Assembly (NCBI GenBank): GCA_035550655.1
Contig: DASZOU010000022.1
Location: 124,001 to 188,000, forward strand
Direction: 5' to 3'
Source: DASZTV01 sp035550655
GTDB taxonomy: Bacteria; Actinomycetota; Actinomycetes; JAFAQI01
Length of the DNA stretch: 64,000 nt
Shown: one piece after another, positions 33,753-42,435 of the stretch
How the letters are laid out: each line of letters begins with the position of its first letter
Position numbering within the stretch: the first letter of the stretch is position 1
Translations under genes and position numbers: made by a program
The notes under the pieces: model-generated
The model's database searches: none
What the model was told of the DNA's origin: nothing
The model's input: only the letters and a program-made list of their open reading frames with translations

Positions 33753-35879
33753 GTGCCAAGCCAGCTCAGCCACGCCGTAGCGGCAGTCACCGGCCGGCGA
33801 GCGAAGTTCCTCGTCATGCTGGCGTGGCTGGTGCTGACCGCCGTCGCCGTCCCGCTCGCCGGCCGGCTGTCCGGCGCCGAGCACAACGAGACGAAGAGCT
33901 GGCTGCCGGCGTCGGCTGAGTCGACCAGAGTGATCGACCGGGAAGCCGCCTTCGTGTCGCCGAACCAGCTCCAAGCCGTCGTGATCTACGAGCGCAAGTC
34001 GGGTCTCAGCGCCACCGACCGGTCGAAGATCGAGGCCGACACGGCAAAGCTGGCAACGCTTCCACATGTCGTCGGCGGCGTGCATGCCGTGTTCTCGCGC
34101 GACCGCCAAGCGGCGGAGATCGTCGTCCCGGTCGACCTCGGCGCCGAGGCCTGGCGGCTGTCCCAAGGCGAGGTGTCGACGATCTACAGCGTCGTCAGGG
34201 GTCAACCCGGTCTCTCGACCTGGGTCACCGGGCCGGCGGGCTACGCGGCGGCCTCGTCGGATGCGTTCAAGGGAATCGACGGCACCTTGCTGTGGTCGGC
34301 GCTCGCCGTCGTCACCGTCATCCTGCTGCTGACCTACCGCAGTCCGCTGCTGTGGCTGGTACCGGTCGCGGGTGCGGGCGTCGCCCTTGTTATTGCAGAG
34401 GCAGCGGTCTACCTCATCAGCCAGGTCGGGGCGACCGTCAACGCCCAGTCGGTCGGCATCCTCACCGTGCTCGTCTTCGGCGCCGGAACTGACTACGCAC
34501 TGTTGCTCGTGGCTCGCTATCGCGAAGAGCTCCGCCGCGCCGGCGACCGACACGCGGCGATGGCCGTCGCGCTGCGGCGCGCGGCACCGGCGATCATCGC
34601 CAGCGCGAGCACAGTCAGCCTGAGCATGCTCTGCCTGCTGTTCGCCGAGACGAAATCGACCCAGGACCTTGGTCCGGTCGCGGCGATCGGCGTCCTGGTT
34701 GCGCTGCTGGTGATGACCACGTTGCTGCCGGCAGCGCTGGTGAGCTGTCCGCGCTGGGTCTTCTGGCCGCGGGTCCCGGTGCCCGGATCAGCCGACCCGG
34801 CGCCGTACGGCGTGTGGGCGAGGATCGGCCGGCGGATCGCCCGCCGCCCCCGCCGCATCTGGGTGACGGCAGCGATCGTCCTTGCCGGCCTCGCGTTCGG
34901 CCTGCTCGACCTCAACGCCAACGGCCTGTCGTACGCCCGGGCCTACACCACCAAACCGGCAGCGATCACGGGAGGCGAGGTGCTTGCCCGGCACTTCCCG
35001 GCGGGTGCGGGGAGCCCGGTGATCGTCGTGGCAGATGCGAAGTACGCCGGCCTGGTCGCGACCCGCTGCTCAGACGTTCCCGGCATCTCGGGCGTCACGC
35101 CACCCGTGGTCCGCGGCAGCACAGCCTTCGTCGAAGCCACGATGGCGAGCCCACCCGACTCAGCGGCGGGCTTCGCGACAGTGCAGCGGGTTCGGGCTGC
35201 CGTCCACGCGGTTCCCGGCGCTCATGCACTGGTCGGCGGCGACAGCGCGGTGAGCCTCGACGTCGAGTCTGCGGCCCGCCACGACCGGACCCTCATCGTG
35301 CCGATCGCCCTGCTGGCTGTGCTGCTCATCCTCGCGCTACTGCTGCGGGCACTGCTGGCGCCCGTGCTGCTCGTGGCCACCGTCGTGCTGAGCTTCGCGG
35401 GCTCGCTCGGACTGAGCGCGCTCGTGTTCCGTCATGTCTTCGGCTTCGCCGGCGCCGAGGCGGCCTTGCCGCTCTACACGTTCGTCTTCCTGGTGTCGCT
35501 CGGCATCGACTACAACATCTTTCTCATGACGCGGGTGCGTGAAGAGTCGTTGCGCTCGGGGACTCGCAACGGCTCGTTGGCCGCACTCTCGGCGACAGGT
35601 GGCGTCATCACCTCCGCGGGCGCTGTCCTCGCCGGGACGTTCGGCGTGCTGGGCACGCTGCCACTGACGACCTTTGCGGAGATCGGGTTCGCTGTTGCGC
35701 TCGGCGTTCTGATCGACGCACTGGTCGTGCGGTCCGTCCTGGTCACTGCGATCAACCTCGACCTCGGCGACCGCATCTGGTGGCCCTCGAAGCGACTGTC
35801 AGGTCGAAGGCAGCGTCACCCGGATCTTGGACTGGGAGTGGCCGAGGGCCTCCCAGTCCTCCATGAATCGCGCCGATAG
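33753..35879 (+). CDS. MMPL family (RND-type) transporter
   Basis: 708 residues from GTG 33753, six bases after AGGAGG. Two repeats, each with a large extracytoplasmic loop and about six helices; the proton-relay Asp-Tyr pairs appear in GAGTDYALLLVARYREE and SLGIDYNIFLMTRVREE. MMPL proteins export lipids or small molecules. The last 27 codons (from about 35799) have poor third-position GC (about 14 of 26) and do not resemble a normal MMPL end, while the opposite strand looks coding there. The stop may have been lost by a rearrangement. Cargo is unknown. Confidence 0.87.
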   Translation: MPSQLSHAVAAVTGRRAKFLVMLAWLVLTAVAVPLAGRLSGAEHNETKSWLPASAESTRVIDREAAFVSPNQLQAVVIYERKSGLSATDRSKIEADTAKLATLPHVVGGVHAVFSRDRQAAEIVVPVDLGAEAWRLSQGEVSTIYSVVRGQPGLSTWVTGPAGYAAASSDAFKGIDGTLLWSALAVVTVILLLTYRSPLLWLVPVAGAGVALVIAEAAVYLISQVGATVNAQSVGILTVLVFGAGTDYALLLVARYREELRRAGDRHAAMAVALRRAAPAIIASASTVSLSMLCLLFAETKSTQDLGPVAAIGVLVALLVMTTLLPAALVSCPRWVFWPRVPVPGSADPAPYGVWARIGRRIARRPRRIWVTAAIVLAGLAFGLLDLNANGLSYARAYTTKPAAITGGEVLARHFPAGAGSPVIVVADAKYAGLVATRCSDVPGISGVTPPVVRGSTAFVEATMASPPDSAAGFATVQRVRAAVHAVPGAHALVGGDSAVSLDVESAARHDRTLIVPIALLAVLLILALLLRALLAPVLLVATVVLSFAGSLGLSALVFRHVFGFAGAEAALPLYTFVFLVSLGIDYNIFLMTRVREESLRSGTRNGSLAALSATGGVITSAGAVLAGTFGVLGTLPLTTFAEIGFAVALGVLIDALVVRSVLVTAINLDLGDRIWWPSKRLSGRRQRHPDLGLGVAEGLPVLHESRR

Positions 35880-35894
35880 GCCATTGCGCTCCGC
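35799..35894 (-). pseudogene. Possible gene remnant or readthrough tail after menF
   Basis: Directly after the menF TAG the same frame stays open for 31 codons to TGA at 35799-35801, reading for example FMEDWEALGHSQSKIRV and ending in TLPST. Third-position GC is 27 of 31, like real genes here, while the MMPL frame on the other strand is poor. An internal ATG gives only 21 residues. It may be the tail of a lost gene or an extension of menF behind the stop codon. No family is recognised. Confidence 0.3.
35829..35859. terminator. Bidirectional hairpin between MMPL and menF
   Basis: Perfect 10-base arms (GGACTGGGAG at 35829-35838 and CTCCCAGTCC at 35850-35859) with an 11-base loop. It lies in the last codons of the MMPL gene and 36 bases beyond the convergent menF stop. 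No U-run follows, as is common for actinobacterial terminators. Confidence 0.5.
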
Positions 35895-37127
35895 CTAGAG
35901 CAGCGCCGACAAGACGGCGTCGAACTTGGCTGCGGTCTCGGCCACCTCGGCGTCCGGATCGGAGTCGCCGACGATGCCGGCCCCCGCCCATAGCCGTGCG
36001 GTGTCGCCGGTGAGCTGGGCGCATCGCAGCGCGATCGCGAACTCCCCGTCGCCACGCGAGTCCATCCAGCCCACCGGGCCGGCGTAGCGACCACGGGGCG
36101 CCGCCTCGAGATCGCCGATCATCGCCAGGGCCTGCTCGCGGGGCGCGCCGCCGACTGCCGCCGTCGGGTGCAGCCGTGCGACCAGCTCGAGGGCGGACGG
36201 CGGGTCCACGCCCAGCCATGCCTCCACATGAGTGGCGAGATGCGTGACGTTGGCGAGCCGCAGCAGCTGAGGGCTGCCGTCGCTCACCATGTCCGCCGCG
36301 ACCGCCGCAAACGCATCGCGCACCGAGTCGGCGGCGAGCCGGTGTTCGATCGCGTCCTTGGCGGATGCGAGCAGCTCCCGCTCAAGGGCGGCGTCCTCCG
36401 CCGCGTCGCCGCCGCGTCGTACGGTTCCGGCCAGTACGACGGACTCCGCGTGCCGGCCCAGGCGCCGCACGAGCAGCTCAGGCGAAGCGCCGACCAGGCC
36501 GTCGCAGACGAACGTGAAACAGGAGGGGAACCGGGCCGCGAGTCTCGCCGCGACCGCTCGCGGGTCGAGGACGGCAGGGGCGATGACATCGAGCGCCCGG
36601 GCCAGGACGACCTTGTCCAGCGCGCCGGCGCGGATCGCCTCGACCGCCTGCCGCACGCTGTCCGCCCACTCCTCTTCGCTGGGAACAGCCGCCGCGAGCT
36701 TTGCCGGCGGGGCCGTTGCGGCGGCGACCGGGCGCCGGCGCAGAGCGGGCACGGCGACGGCTCCGGGCGGGTTGACGAGGGTCACCCACGACCGGCCGTC
36801 GCGGCGCCCGAGGATGACCTTCGGGACGACGACGACGGAGCGGTCGACCGCAGGGTCGAACCCGAGCGAGACGATCGCGACCGGGCCACAGCCCGGCATC
36901 CCGACGTCGTCACGAGCCGTGATCGCAGCCAGTGCGCCACCGATCTCAGCGGGGTCCCGGGTGTCGAGACGCGCCGCCTCTCCCCAGCCGACAATGCCGT
37001 CGCCGGCGCGCAGGAAGCCGTAGGCCCCGCCGGCCGGCAACCACGTCAGCAGCTCACCCGGGTCGTCGACCTCGACGCTCCAGGCGACGAGCTCGGCGGC
37101 CTCGACCGACGCGATGGCCGGCTTCAT
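35895..37127 (-). CDS. menF: Isochorismate synthase
   Basis: 410 residues from ATG 37127, overlapping the purE stop (ATGA). Belongs to the chorismate-binding family: ALDKVVLARALDV (catalytic Lys), FPSCFTFVCDGL, GASPELLVRR, LAGTVRRGG, NVTHLATHVEAWL, LHPTAAVGGAPRE and AGAGIVGDSDPDAE with the metal-binding Glu. It converts chorismate to isochorismate, which MenD (28195-29886) uses; the anthranilate-synthase alternative is less likely as no amidotransferase gene is near. It is the last gene of a purK-purE-menF run. Confidence 0.9.
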   Translation of the reverse strand: MKPAIASVEAAELVAWSVEVDDPGELLTWLPAGGAYGFLRAGDGIVGWGEAARLDTRDPAEIGGALAAITARDDVGMPGCGPVAIVSLGFDPAVDRSVVVVPKVILGRRDGRSWVTLVNPPGAVAVPALRRRPVAAATAPPAKLAAAVPSEEEWADSVRQAVEAIRAGALDKVVLARALDVIAPAVLDPRAVAARLAARFPSCFTFVCDGLVGASPELLVRRLGRHAESVVLAGTVRRGGDAAEDAALERELLASAKDAIEHRLAADSVRDAFAAVAADMVSDGSPQLLRLANVTHLATHVEAWLGVDPPSALELVARLHPTAAVGGAPREQALAMIGDLEAAPRGRYAGPVGWMDSRGDGEFAIALRCAQLTGDTARLWAGAGIVGDSDPDAEVAETAAKFDAVLSALL

Positions 37128-37633
37128 CCGCTCGGCTTCCCGAGCTCGGCTTGGAGGGATTCGTTCTTCGCGCGCGCGGTATCGGCCAGACCCGCCTGGA
37201 ACGTGACCATCGCCGCTCTCAACCCGTCGTCGGCGATCCCGAGCATCCGCACGGCGAGCAGGCCGGCGTTGCGCGCGCCGGCGACCGAGACGGTCGCGAC
37301 GGGGACTCCCGCCGGCATCTGCACGATCGACAACAAGGAGTCGACGCCGTCGAGGTGGGACAGCGGGACGGGCACGCCGATCACCGGCAGCGGCGTGACG
37401 GAGGCGAGCATCCCGGGCAGGTGAGCCGCGCCGCCGGCGCCGGCGACAATCACCTTGAGGCCTCGATCCGCAGCGGTCGCGCCGTACTCGAGCATGTCGG
37501 CGGGGGTCCGGTGGGCCGATACGACGCGTACCTCGACCTCGACGCCGAACTCCGCAAGGACGTCCGCGGCCGGACGCATGGTCGGCCAGTCCGAGTCGCT
37601 GCCCATCACGATCCCCACAACCGCAGCCGACAT
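37124..37633 (-). CDS. purE: N5-carboxyaminoimidazole ribonucleotide mutase
   Basis: 169 residues from ATG 37633. Class I PurE, catalysing N5-CAIR to CAIR in purine synthesis. Motifs: IVMGSDSDWPTM, VVSAHRTPADML (catalytic His), VIVAGAGGAAHLPGMLAS and GVPVATVSVAGARNAGLLAVR. Length is normal. The start shares one base with the purK stop and its stop overlaps menF, so the three are translationally coupled. Confidence 0.96.
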   Translation of the reverse strand: MSAAVVGIVMGSDSDWPTMRPAADVLAEFGVEVEVRVVSAHRTPADMLEYGATAADRGLKVIVAGAGGAAHLPGMLASVTPLPVIGVPVPLSHLDGVDSLLSIVQMPAGVPVATVSVAGARNAGLLAVRMLGIADDGLRAAMVTFQAGLADTARAKNESLQAELGKPSG

Positions 37634-38733
37634 CAGCCGTCCCCCCTCAAGACTGCGACCGCCTCGCGGGCGCGGGCGCGCGTCTCCTCGAGATCGTCGC
37701 CGAGCGTGGTCACGTGCCCCAGCTTCCGGCCGGGCCGGGCTGCCTTCCCGTACAGGTGCACTGAGCAGTTCGGGACCGCCTGCAGCGCGGCCGGAAGGCT
37801 TGTTGCGAGGTCGGTGGCCGGTCCGCCCAGGAGGTTGACCATCACGGTGAACGGAGCCCGCGTCCGGGTGTCGCCGAGTGGCCAGTCGAGCACTGCCCGC
37901 AGGTGCTGCTCGAACTGGCTGGTGGTTGATCCCTCGATCGACCAGTGACCGGAGTTGTGCGGACGCATCGCGAGCTCGTTCACGAGCAGCCCGCTGGGCG
38001 CCTCGAACAGCTCCACGGCGAGCACTCCCACCACGTCGAGCTCGGTCGCGAGCCGGACGGCGATGGCCTGCGCCTCAGCGGTGAGGGTGTGACTCAGCCG
38101 TGGCGCCGGCGCGACGACCTCCACGCAGATCCCGTCTTGCTGCACCGTCTCGACGACCGGCCAGCACCGGGTCCGGCCCGACGGAGTGCGCGCGACCTGC
38201 ACCGCGAGCTCGTGGACGATGGTGACCTTCTCCTCGACGATCAGGTCGCCTTCCGGCAGCGGGTCGTTCTCGCCGATCATCCAGACGCCCCGCCCGTCGT
38301 ACCCCCCGCGCACGGCTTTGGCGACGTACGGGCGCGGCAGCGCGGTCACGTCGTCCGACCACCGCGGGATCGGGATGCCGAGCTGGTCGAGGCGCTGCCG
38401 CATCGCCCTCTTGTCCTGCGCGTAGCGCAGCGCACCCGCGCCCGGCCGCATCCTCGCGCCCGCCCCGGTCAGCGCGGCGATCAAGTCGTTCGGTACGTGC
38501 TCGTGGTCGAACGTGACGACATCGCACGACTTCACGAACCGCTCGACGGCCGCAGGATCCGCAGCCGCGCCGATCTCGACCTCGGGAGTCACCAGCGCGG
38601 CACCGTCGTCCGCGCTGTCCGCGAGCACCCGCAGTGTCAAGCCGAGTGAGATCGCCGCCTGGTGGGTCATTCGCGCCAGCTGGCCGCCGCCGATCATGCC
38701 TACGACCGGCAGGCCGGTCGCCTTGGCAGTCAT
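37633..38733 (-). CDS. purK: N5-carboxyaminoimidazole ribonucleotide synthase
   Basis: 366 residues from ATG 38733 (MTAKATGLPVVGMIGGGQLA); the longer frame overlaps the upstream gene. An ATP-grasp enzyme that carboxylates AIR with ATP and bicarbonate. Motifs: GMIGGGQLARM, VTFDHEHVP, KAVRGGYDGRGVW, EEKVTIVHELAV and NELAMRPHNSGHWSIEGSTTSQFEQH. It lies four bases after the acyl-CoA dehydrogenase, the order seen around Rv3274c-Rv3276c. Confidence 0.96.
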   Translation of the reverse strand: MTAKATGLPVVGMIGGGQLARMTHQAAISLGLTLRVLADSADDGAALVTPEVEIGAAADPAAVERFVKSCDVVTFDHEHVPNDLIAALTGAGARMRPGAGALRYAQDKRAMRQRLDQLGIPIPRWSDDVTALPRPYVAKAVRGGYDGRGVWMIGENDPLPEGDLIVEEKVTIVHELAVQVARTPSGRTRCWPVVETVQQDGICVEVVAPAPRLSHTLTAEAQAIAVRLATELDVVGVLAVELFEAPSGLLVNELAMRPHNSGHWSIEGSTTSQFEQHLRAVLDWPLGDTRTRAPFTVMVNLLGGPATDLATSLPAALQAVPNCSVHLYGKAARPGRKLGHVTTLGDDLEETRARAREAVAVLRGDG

Positions 38734-38737
38734 CAGG

Positions 38738-39886
38738 TCACAGCCCGAGGTCGCGCGCGATGAGCAGCCGCTGGATCTCGGAGGTGCCTTCCCCGATCTC
38801 GAGGATCTTTGCGTCACGCCAGTGGCGGGCGACAGGGAACTCGTTCATGAAGCCGTACCCACCGAACACCTGAGTCGCGTCACGGGCGTTGTCGACGGCG
38901 ATGGTCGACGAGTACAGCTTGGCGATCGCCGCCTCGCGCTTGAACGACTCCCCGGCGAGCATCCGCGACGCCGCGTCGCGGTATGCGCAACGAGCCACGT
39001 GCGTGCGCATCTCCATGTCGGCGATCCGGAAGGCCACCGCCTGGTTGCTGCCGATCGGCGCACCGAACGCCTCGCGCTCGCGCGCGTAGCGCACCGACTC
39101 CTCGACGCAGCCCTGGGCCAGCCCGACCGCCAGCGCCGAGATCGCGATGCGCCCCTCGTCGAGGGTCGAGAGGAACTGCGCGTAGCCGCGACCCCGCTCG
39201 CCGAGCACGTTGTCGACCGGTACCCGGCAGTCCTTGAACGACAGCTCTCGGGTGTCACTGGCATGCCAGCCGACCTTGTCGTACTTCTTCGACGGTGTGA
39301 AGCCGTCTCTCGGGACCGGGACCATCACCGAGGTCAGCTCCGGCTTGCCATCCGCGCGCTCCCCCGTCCGGCAGAGCACAGTGACGAGGGTGGTGATGGA
39401 CGTGCCGGAGTTCGTGATGAACGCCTTCGTCCCGTTGATCACCCACTCGTCGCCGTCGAGGTCCGCCCGGGTGCGCGGGTTGCCTGCATCAGAACCACCG
39501 CCGGGCTCGGTCAGCCCGAACGCCGCGAGCGCCTCACCACTGCACAGCGACGGCAGCCATTCCTTGCGCTGCTCCTCGGTCCCGAACCGGTAGACCGGCA
39601 TCGACCCGAGCCCCACTGCCGCTTCGAGCGTGATCGCCACGCTCGAGTCGACCCTCGCGAGCTCCTCGATGGCCAGGCACAACGCGAGGAAGTCGCCGCC
39701 CATGCCGCCGTACTCCTCGGGGAAGGGCAGCCCGAACAGGCCCATCTCGCCCATTGCCGCGACGACGGGATACGGGAACTCCCCCGTGCGGTCAGCGGCC
39801 TCGGCCTGTGGCGCAACCACCTCGCGGGCAAAGGCTTCCACGCTCTTGCGCAGCGCCTCGTGCTCGTCGCTCAGCCGGTGGTCCAC
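38738..39886 (-). CDS. Acyl-CoA dehydrogenase (FadE25 position)
   Basis: 382 residues from GTG 39886. A full acyl-CoA dehydrogenase: FGLTEPGGGSDAGNPRT, WVINGTKAFITNSG, LSTLDEGRIAISALAVG, QVFGGYGFMNEFPVARHW and ILEIGEGTSEIQR with the catalytic Glu. It is the second such enzyme in the window and, by position next to purK, the positional match to mycobacterial fadE25. A role with branched short acyl-CoAs (valine, isoleucine or leucine breakdown) would fit the HMG-CoA lyase nearby but is inference. Confidence 0.9.
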   Translation of the reverse strand: MDHRLSDEHEALRKSVEAFAREVVAPQAEAADRTGEFPYPVVAAMGEMGLFGLPFPEEYGGMGGDFLALCLAIEELARVDSSVAITLEAAVGLGSMPVYRFGTEEQRKEWLPSLCSGEALAAFGLTEPGGGSDAGNPRTRADLDGDEWVINGTKAFITNSGTSITTLVTVLCRTGERADGKPELTSVMVPVPRDGFTPSKKYDKVGWHASDTRELSFKDCRVPVDNVLGERGRGYAQFLSTLDEGRIAISALAVGLAQGCVEESVRYAREREAFGAPIGSNQAVAFRIADMEMRTHVARCAYRDAASRMLAGESFKREAAIAKLYSSTIAVDNARDATQVFGGYGFMNEFPVARHWRDAKILEIGEGTSEIQRLLIARDLGL

Positions 39887-39933
39887 ACGTCGATTTTCGC
39901 ACGATTGTGAACCGGGTCTTCAGGGCCGACCCG

Positions 39934-39939
39934 TACGCT
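39934..39939 (+). promoter_or_regulatory. -10 box (TACGCT) of a leaderless gtrA transcript
   Basis: TACGCT ends 7 bases before the GTG at 39947, which supports that start over the GTG at 39962. Confidence 0.5.
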
Positions 39940-39946
39940 CGGACAG

Positions 39947-40429
39947 GTGGTCCGGGCGAGAGTGAAACACCTCTACGCGACGTTCGAGCACCTGATCCAC
40001 GAGATCGCGAAGTTCGGTGTCGTCGGCGCGGCCGCCTTCGTGCTCACCACGGTGCTCAACAACAGCTTCCGATTCGGCCTGAAGCTCGGCCCGCTCACCA
40101 GCTTCGGGCTGGCAACGATCATCGCCGCCACGGCGTCGTACTTCGCCAACCGGCACTGGACCTGGCGACACAAGACCGACAACGGTGTGACCCGCGGCCT
40201 GTCGATGTTCCTGGTGCTCTCCGCCGTCGGCCTCGGCATCTCGGAGGTTCCGGTCGGGGTCAGTGAGTACGTGCTCGGCTACCACTCACCGCTCGCCTAC
40301 AACATCTCCTCGACGCTGGTGGGCACCGCGCTCGGGACGATCTGGCGGTTCTGGTCGTTCCGCAGATGGGTCTTCGTCGACCCGGAGCCGGCTGACCTAG
40401 ACCGGCGTGACCCCGTGCCGGCGGGCTGA
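39947..40429 (+). CDS. GtrA family membrane protein
   Basis: 160 residues from GTG 39947. Four hydrophobic helices with the family pattern HEIAKFGVVGAAAFVLTTVL, SYFANRHWTWRHK and GTIWRFWSFRRWVF. GtrA proteins are thought to help flip or handle polyprenyl-phosphate sugars for cell-surface glycosylation. In M. tuberculosis a similar gene (Rv3277) sits between purK and the PH gene. Its end overlaps the convergent carboxylase beta gene by 33 bases. Confidence 0.88.
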   Translation: MVRARVKHLYATFEHLIHEIAKFGVVGAAAFVLTTVLNNSFRFGLKLGPLTSFGLATIIAATASYFANRHWTWRHKTDNGVTRGLSMFLVLSAVGLGISEVPVGVSEYVLGYHSPLAYNISSTLVGTALGTIWRFWSFRRWVFVDPEPADLDRRDPVPAG

Positions 40430-41914
40430 GAACGCCCGGTCCTTGTTCCGGTACGCCGCGAACCTGCGGATGAGGTCGTGGCGCAGCTGCTCCGGCTCGA
40501 CGATCGCATCGACGACGAGCTCTGCCGCGAGGTGGACGATGTCGATGTCCTCCTCGTACTCGGCGCGCAGCTTCGCGACGTACTCCTCGCGCTCCGTCTC
40601 GTCCTCGATCTGCTGGATCCGGTGGTAGTGCACCGCATTGATCGCTGCCTCGGCACCCATCACCGCGATCTTCGCGGTGGGAAGCGCAATCGTCGCGTCG
40701 GTGCCGAACGCCGGACCTGACATGGCGTAGAGGCCGGCGCCGTACGCCTTGCGCACGATCACTGAGATCTTCGGGACGGTCGCCTCGCAGACCGCGGTGA
40801 TCAGCTTCGCGCCGTGGCGGATGATGCCCTCGCGCTCGACGGCGGTACCCACCATGTATCCCGGGACGTCGGCGAGGAACAGCAGGGGCACGTTGAAGGC
40901 ATCGCACAGCTGGATGAACCGCGCGGCCTTGTCTGCCGAGTCGACGAACAGCACGCCACCCTTGATCATCGGGTTGTTGGCGATGACCCCGACCACCTCA
41001 CCGTCGAGGCGGCCGAAGCCGACCACGATCTCCTTCGCCCACAGCTCGTGGATCTGGAAGAAGGAGCCCTCGTCGAGCAGGGCGGCGATGTAGCGGCGCA
41101 TGTCGTACGCCTGGCGGTCGTTCTCCGGGACCATCGCCCGAAGATCGCCGGAGTGGGGCTCGTGCGCCTCGGCCGAGGGCGGGAGGCCCTGCCAGTTGGA
41201 CGGCAGGTAGGACAGATAGCGGCGGACAGTGTCGATTGCGCTGGACTCGTCGGGCGCGAGGAAGTGCCCCACGCCGGAGACGCTGCAGTGCATGCGCGCA
41301 CCGCCCATGTCCTCGAGCGTGGTCTGCTCGCCGACCACCATCTCGACCATGCGAGGCGAGCCGAGGTACATCGACGCGTTGCCCTCGACCATCACGACCA
41401 CATCACAGAACGCAGGGATGTAGGCGCCGCCCGCGGCACTCGGCCCGAACAGCGCACACACCTGCGGGATCGATCCGCTGGCCTTGACCTGGTTGTAGAA
41501 GATCCGGCCTGCGTGACGGCGGCCGGGAAACATCTGGACCTGGTCGGTGATCCGGGCGCCGGCGGAGTCCACGAGCCACACCATCGGTACGCCGAGGGAG
41601 TAGGCCTGCTCGATCGTGCGGACGATCTTCTCGACGGTGCGCGCTCCCCACGAGCCGGCCTTGACCGTCGAGTCATTTGCCATCAGACAGACCTGCCGGC
41701 CGTCGATCCGCGCGATCCCGGTCACGACTCCGTCGGCCGGAAGGTCACCCGCGAGGGCGTTGGCGAACTCGCCGTCCTCGATGAACGAGTCCTCGTCGAC
41801 GAGCATCCGGATGCGCTCGCGCGCGAACAGCTTGCCCTTCTCCGCGTTCGCCGCGTGGTACTTGCCGTCGCCGCCGCGCGCGATCTCCTCGCGCAGCTTC
41901 CGGATGTCGGTCAC
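40397..41914 (-). CDS. Acyl-CoA carboxylase beta subunit (carboxyltransferase), specificity unknown
   Basis: 505 residues from GTG 41914, which overlaps the GNAT stop. Carboxyltransferase motifs: WLVDSAGARITDQVQ, FGPSAAGGAYIPAF (first oxyanion hole), LFLADVPGYMVGTAVERE, and RKAYGAGLYAMSGPAF. At the place where propionyl-CoA carboxylases have Asp (AYDVMG), this protein has Tyr, so the substrate differs from the AccD at 47136-48743. Its run with HMG-CoA lyase suggests a branched-chain acid such as 3-methylcrotonyl-CoA, but the sequence does not settle it. It needs a biotinylated alpha subunit, possibly AccA at 57546. Confidence 0.88.
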   Translation of the reverse strand: MTDIRKLREEIARGGDGKYHAANAEKGKLFARERIRMLVDEDSFIEDGEFANALAGDLPADGVVTGIARIDGRQVCLMANDSTVKAGSWGARTVEKIVRTIEQAYSLGVPMVWLVDSAGARITDQVQMFPGRRHAGRIFYNQVKASGSIPQVCALFGPSAAGGAYIPAFCDVVVMVEGNASMYLGSPRMVEMVVGEQTTLEDMGGARMHCSVSGVGHFLAPDESSAIDTVRRYLSYLPSNWQGLPPSAEAHEPHSGDLRAMVPENDRQAYDMRRYIAALLDEGSFFQIHELWAKEIVVGFGRLDGEVVGVIANNPMIKGGVLFVDSADKAARFIQLCDAFNVPLLFLADVPGYMVGTAVEREGIIRHGAKLITAVCEATVPKISVIVRKAYGAGLYAMSGPAFGTDATIALPTAKIAVMGAEAAINAVHYHRIQQIEDETEREEYVAKLRAEYEEDIDIVHLAAELVVDAIVEPEQLRHDLIRRFAAYRNKDRAFSARRHGVTPV

Positions 41915-42435
41915 GTGGCGAGACTACGTTCCATCATCACGACGTCCCACCACTGGTCGAACTTGCGTCCGACCTCTCGCATCGTCCCGATCGGGGCGAA
42001 TCCGAACTTGGCGTGCAACGCCACGGAGGCCGGGTTGGGCACCGCGATCACGGCGTAAGCCCGGTGCAGCGGCTCGGCCCGGAGGTCGGAGAACATCCGC
42101 TCGTAGAGGGCCGACCCGATCCCACCCCGGGTGACGTCCGGGCGCAGGTAGACGGTCACCTCGATGGAGGTGTCGTACGCCGGGCGCGGTCGAAACCGGC
42201 TGCTGCTGGCGTAGCCGGCCACGTCGCCGTCCAGCACGGCGACGAGCAACCGGTATGGCCCGGTCGGGAGGTAGTGGTCGAACCAGGCCTGCCGGGCCGT
42301 TACCGAGTACGGCTCGAGGTCGAAGGTGGCCGCGGTGTTGAGGACGTAGTGGTTGTAGATGTCGGTCAGCGCGGGAAGGTCGGCGGGTACAGCGGGACGG
42401 ACCTCGAGCGCTGCTTCGCGTCCCGAGTCGGTCAC
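41911..42435 (-). CDS. GNAT acetyltransferase, phosphinothricin-acetyltransferase-like
   Basis: 174 residues from GTG 42435. GNAT fold: LEVRPAVPADLPALTDIYNHYV start, VTVYLRPDVTRGGIGSALYE (the acetyl-CoA loop R/QxxGxG/A) and NPASVALHAKFGF. The PAT-like group N-acetylates amines of amino-acid-like compounds such as phosphinothricin or methionine sulfone. It overlaps both neighbours by four bases inside the birA run. The natural substrate is unknown. Confidence 0.85.
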   Translation of the reverse strand: MTDSGREAALEVRPAVPADLPALTDIYNHYVLNTAATFDLEPYSVTARQAWFDHYLPTGPYRLLVAVLDGDVAGYASSSRFRPRPAYDTSIEVTVYLRPDVTRGGIGSALYERMFSDLRAEPLHRAYAVIAVPNPASVALHAKFGFAPIGTMREVGRKFDQWWDVVMMERSLAT

